Shown: positions 60,300 to 64,000 of the stretch, piece after piece
Layout of the letters: every line of letters begins with the position of its first letter
How positions within the stretch are numbered: position 1 is the stretch's first letter
Assembly (NCBI RefSeq): GCF_023898315.1
Contig: NC_064614.1
Span: 379,315,348-379,379,347, forward strand
Direction: 5' to 3'
Source: Schistocerca nitens
Taxonomy: Eukaryota > Arthropoda > Insecta > Orthoptera > Acrididae
DNA: 64,000 nt
Notes under the pieces: generated by a model
The model's database searches: none
What the model was told of the DNA's origin: nothing
What the model saw: only the letters and a program-made list of their open reading frames with translations
Program-made: the position numbers and the translations under genes

Positions 60300-60475
60300 C
60301 ACACCGACTCGCTACTATCACATCTCAACAAGAACTTTTCAGTATCACATCTCAGCAAGCACTCCCTACTACCACATCTCAACAAACACTCTCTGCTACG
60401 AGTTCTTAACAAGCACTGACTTCTCCGAGTCCTCGACAGGCACTGACTAGTACGCGTTCTCAATAATCACTGCCA
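60300..60475. repeat. 27-bp tandem repeat, about six units
   Basis: Units beginning at catctcaac/gttcttaac-type sequence recur at 60321, 60348, 60375 and 60402, each 27 bp apart, and decay to 60475. On the minus strand they encode a 9-residue repeat (SRECLLRCG and variants) in a 60-codon open frame (60281-60463). I do not claim it is expressed. Confidence 0.82.
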
Positions 60476-60919
60476 GTGGAGGCGGCGGAACAATACTCTC
60501 TAGCGCGATCTCTGGCGCTGTGGCTCAGTGTAGCCACCTTTCATATGCCCTTCCTCCACGGCTAGAATTTGATGGTATTTTTGCCAGCATTGGTGGTGAA
60601 AATACCACCAAATTCGTCAAAAAAAAATACAGACAAAAATAAAAGATAATATTAATGCGTAAATATCATATAACTAGATAAAATTTTGGCTTTGCACTGA
60701 CCTTTCAATAACCTAATATATAAAATACAGTAAGCAATACAAATTCTTTCATACATGTGACTTTACATAACAGTTTACACAAGTATTATGTGGTTAAACA
60801 GTTCAATCAATAGCGTCAGCAATGACGAATATGTGCAGGTAAGAGTCTCATAACTTTTCACAAACAGTAATACACAAAAAATCAGTTTATACAAATATTC
60901 ACATAAACGCTTTCCATAG

Positions 60920-61425
60920 CTCAAGAATAAGCAGTTGACAGTTCCAGCAGTAGCACCCAGCAATGGTCAACAGGTGCAAAAAGCAACAAGTGACATTTTT
61001 TCAGTAGAAACAGTCCATCAGTGGCACCCAGGAATGTTGAATAGGTGCAGACACCAACAAGTAACACCATTTCAGTATAAGCAGTTCCATTAGTGGCACC
61101 AGCAATGTTGAGCAGGTGCACACAGCAACAGGTGACATCTTTTCAGTAGAAGCAGTCCATCAGTGGCACCCAGCAATGTTGAGCAGGTGCAGACACCAAC
61201 AAGTAACACGATTTCAGTATAAGCAGTTCCATTAGTGGCACCAGCAATGTTGAGCAGGTGCACACAGCAACAGATGACATCTTTTCAGTAGAAGCAGTCC
61301 ATCAGTGGCACCCAGCAATGTTGAGCAAGTGCAGACATCAACAGGTGACATCTTTTCAGTAGAAGCAGTCCACCAGTGGCACCCAGCAATGTTGAACAGG
61401 TGCTGACCGCAGTCCATAATATTCA
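60920..61425. repeat. 71-bp tandem array, seven units
   Basis: agcaatg-type cores lie at 60959, 61030 (aggaatg), 61101, 61172, 61243, 61314 and 61385, exactly 71 bp apart. Units alternate between a type with cccagcaatgttg and one with accagcaatgttg, giving 142-bp dimers for part of the array. The length is not a multiple of three, so it is not a coding repeat. Confidence 0.93.
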
Positions 61426-62150
61426 CTTTCACTAATCACACTGTTCATCAGCAGAAATTAAACATGACTAAATGTCACACATCGTGTTGAAAAGTGCAGC
61501 ACCATCACTAATCAGACAGTTCAGGCATGAACAATAGTTTGAATACACATACAATGCTTTTACACTAAACATACAAATCGTAACAAACACACAAATGATA
61601 TCAGATAATTGTCCTATTAACTATTACAATACACAAATACCAGTAAACCTATAATATTTATGGGTGTCAGTGCAAGCCACAACAAACAAGTAAAATAATA
61701 TTTAGGAGATAGGTTGGGATCACTTCTCTGGGATTATAAAAGGAAAACACACAAAACACACTCACTCATCTTTCATCCACATTAGTGCTACTGTGTAATT
61801 GAATAGTGTTAACTGTGTAAATGCAATTCTGTCAAAATTTTATGTTCATCATGTGTATCAAGTAGTAGTGGCAGCAATGTATAACAGTCAATAATAGTTA
61901 GTCAACGTCATAGTCATCATGTCAAGACCAATGTTTGCCAAGCCAGATCAAAATGTACGGTTGCTGAACAACTGTCAGTGAGCCAAGATATGCAAATACT
62001 TCCTCTCTTCAAAAAAAGTATATACTGCTGAGTGATTTAACAAAGTGTGTGTGTAGACAATCTTCCTTCTACTTGAGTGTTCTAGTCTGCCATCTTTATC
62101 CTCCTTGTTCCATATAGACCAACAAAAAAAATATGCTCCTCACTTACTTC
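61426..62150. other. No recognised feature
   Basis: AT-rich; faint traces of the 71-bp unit may continue (gttgaaaagtgcagcacc near 61478). Confidence 0.35.
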
Positions 62151-62152
62151 AC

Positions 62153-62350
62153 CTCTTATCCACCAAAACTCCAATAATCATCAGCATCACATAATCTCAA
62201 TACTTCAATAATACCTCTTCAATACGTCGATCATCAATATCATTTACCTTACCTCTTGTCCACGAAAACTCCAATAATCATCAACTTCACATAATCTCAA
62301 TACCTCAATCATACCTCTTCAATACGTCGATATATATAAACCTCAGCACC
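62153..62350. repeat. 99-bp tandem duplication
   Basis: ccaataatcatca recurs at 62172 and 62271, and aatacgtcga at 62221 and 62321, two units about 99-100 bp apart with few differences. Confidence 0.85.
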
Positions 62351-63640
62351 AATATCATTTCACTTCCATAACAACTCTTTCCTCTAGTCAGTCTCCTCGA
62401 ACAAGTACAGACAAAATCCTAGTGCAACTTCAATTCAGCATCCCATACAATCCGAAGACACAGTGTCCACACACAACCTGTGTGTAATCCATCTGACCCA
62501 AATTTTCTACTCATTATAAATTATAAGATACATTTTGGTTCCTTGTCCATCATTAAATTAAAAAAATGCATACATGACCTCTAACAGACTTAGTTCGAAT
62601 AACTCTCAGTAATTAAGTACGATTACGAAGTCTTAATGATCGTGATATTTCAGTGTGTACACCACTTCAAAAATTATGGCAAACAGAAGCAAACAAGTGG
62701 AGTATTTCTTGTGTCAAGTGTCACTTCCTATTTCAATTGCTCACGAAGAATGCAGTGTAATAACTGTCAATGGTCAAACCTAGTGTTGGTATGTCATGTC
62801 GTTAACTTCCTTCCTATTAGCATAAATTTATACAGCTTCCATAAAACCTCCAGCTCATGTGACTTCTATGAAGTTTCTCGTACTAATGTCGTTCGTCGAA
62901 TTATAGCACTTCATTTTCTTATCTTAAAAATATCAGGCACTGAGCGTAAGCAAAACATGCAATAGCGAGTAAATATACCAGTAGAGAACAGAATGTCAAC
63001 AAATGGATACAGCACAATTCCTACAACGAGGCTCTGCCAAGCGAACAATCTATAATTAATACCACAGTGTAACCTAAACTCTATGTACGTACACAGTATA
63101 TCAGCATTGCTATATTCTAAATTGAAGAGTAGTTGTGACAACAAACAGAAATGTGTAAATATGCAATCCATACGCACAGCAGCAAACATATATCTTACGT
63201 AATAAACAAGTCATTAGCATCATATCAGCATAAGCAAATAAATGTTCATATGTAATCTTAATAAATAAACATGAAGGCGCAAGCAGATAAATCACAAAGT
63301 ATAACTTACATACATAACTACAGTCAGCACAATTAATCAGTTGACAATTACAATTTAAATAAATAAGCACAGCAGGCACATAATAAAAAAATATGGCATC
63401 AGTGAAAAGGCATAGCAGCCAAGCGATGCGTAATATACATAACTAACAACACTGTTCATTAATCAATAATTGTCAAAATCAGTAAATGTACACAAGCACG
63501 TCGCTTCACAAGTAAATTCATGGAACATGAAATTTAGCACAAAGTCTGAATCACGTAATCGCGAGCAGCAAGTTACGTCTAAAATACGTACCTAAGTGGA
63601 ATTATGTTACCTGAAAAATAAACTCAATTAATCGTTACCT
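62351..63640. other. No recognised feature
   Basis: AT-rich. Frames at 62636-62965 and 63110-63379 carry no family motif. Confidence 0.4.
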
Positions 63641-63651
63641 TTTTGGTTTTT

Positions 63652-63676
63652 TACTTTTTTTTTTTTTTTTTTTTTT
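63652..63676. repeat. Poly-T tract
   Basis: About 24 T; possibly the poly-A tail of a minus-strand retroposon, but no element is identifiable beside it. Confidence 0.8.
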
Positions 63677-63869
63677 GAAATTACATTCTTCCTGAAATTT
63701 TCTCCATAGCAAGTCCTCTTAACGTCGGACACACACAGAATTTACCTGAAGGTCTTAAATATTTTATACAACCGTATCCTGAAAAATACTGAACGTTAAT
63801 AACATAATTCATCAAGTCACTATAGCTTATACTGAATTTAATCGGAGAAATTAGACTGTGTATTTGTTT

Positions 63870-64000
63870 ACGGCTGTCAGTGCATTCACACTGAGCGCTC
63901 GATCAGCTGTAGGCGCGTGACGTAGGAAGTAATTGGTTGCGGTCAACGACTGCCTTGTGCGGCGCGCAGACTGACTGTTGCTTTGAGTATGTGCCGCCGC
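63870..64000. other. GC-rich end of window
   Basis: CpG content rises sharply from 63880 to the window end (gcgcgtgacgtagg, gtgccgccgc). This may be the start of a promoter or a repeat that continues outside. Confidence 0.3.

Overview
This window looks like a transposon-saturated, gene-poor stretch of a large insect genome. An orthopteran close to Schistocerca is my best guess. That rests on remembered repeat families (the 194-bp tRNA-derived SINE-A below, the long LTR-like repeat at 43410, several Tc1/mariner and Jockey/RTE lineages); no database search was possible. Nothing is bacterial: there are no operons, no rRNA, no tRNA gene outside SINE heads and no CRISPR. I found no convincing host protein-coding exon. 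Almost every recognisable protein is a transposase, reverse transcriptase or retrotransposon Gag-Pol relic, and nearly all are broken.

Layout. 1-9.7 kb: a SINE tail, a degraded Tc1-like element (499-1663), DD41D-type mariner fragments, a minus-strand Jockey/CR1-like LINE (5885-8125), a deleted mariner (8490-9131) and SINEs. 10-20 kb: two sister Tc1 copies (10108-11514 and 13678-15075), a GC/CpG-rich patch, an RTE-like LINE relic cut by both a solo LTR and the second Tc1, then a 4.7-kb minus-strand Ty3/Gypsy-like element (15247-19959) carrying two SINE-A insertions. 19.96-22.5 kb: a large imperfect palindrome built from about 644-bp repeats. 22.5-35 kb: sparse AT-rich DNA with mariner, LINE, DD35E-type and possible piggyBac relics and more SINEs. 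35-45 kb: nested SINEs, a pogo-like transposase split by a SINE, a second Jockey/CR1-like LINE, and a 0.7-kb element with long terminal inverted repeats. 45.5-50 kb: two adjacent inverted-repeat elements, one flanked by TA and one by TTAA (the latter holding an RTE-like insertion with a 9-bp target duplication), then a full-length Tc1-like element with the only intact transposase in the window (48684-49706, 340 aa). 51-60 kb: two more Tc1-like relics (one broken by a LINE), a DD34D mariner, a DD41D mariner split by SINE-A, and an inverted SINE pair. 60-64 kb: three different tandem arrays in AT-rich DNA without a recognised gene.

The elements do not work together as a system. Their value is as a readable insertion history: target-site duplications and reading frames that resume across insertions give the order of events. 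The most unusual structures are the 2.5-kb palindrome, the TTAA element with splice-like signals, the intact Tc1 transposase with 32-residue D-to-E spacing, and the 71-bp alternating array. Coordinates of degraded elements are accurate to about 10-30 bp except where a target duplication is quoted.
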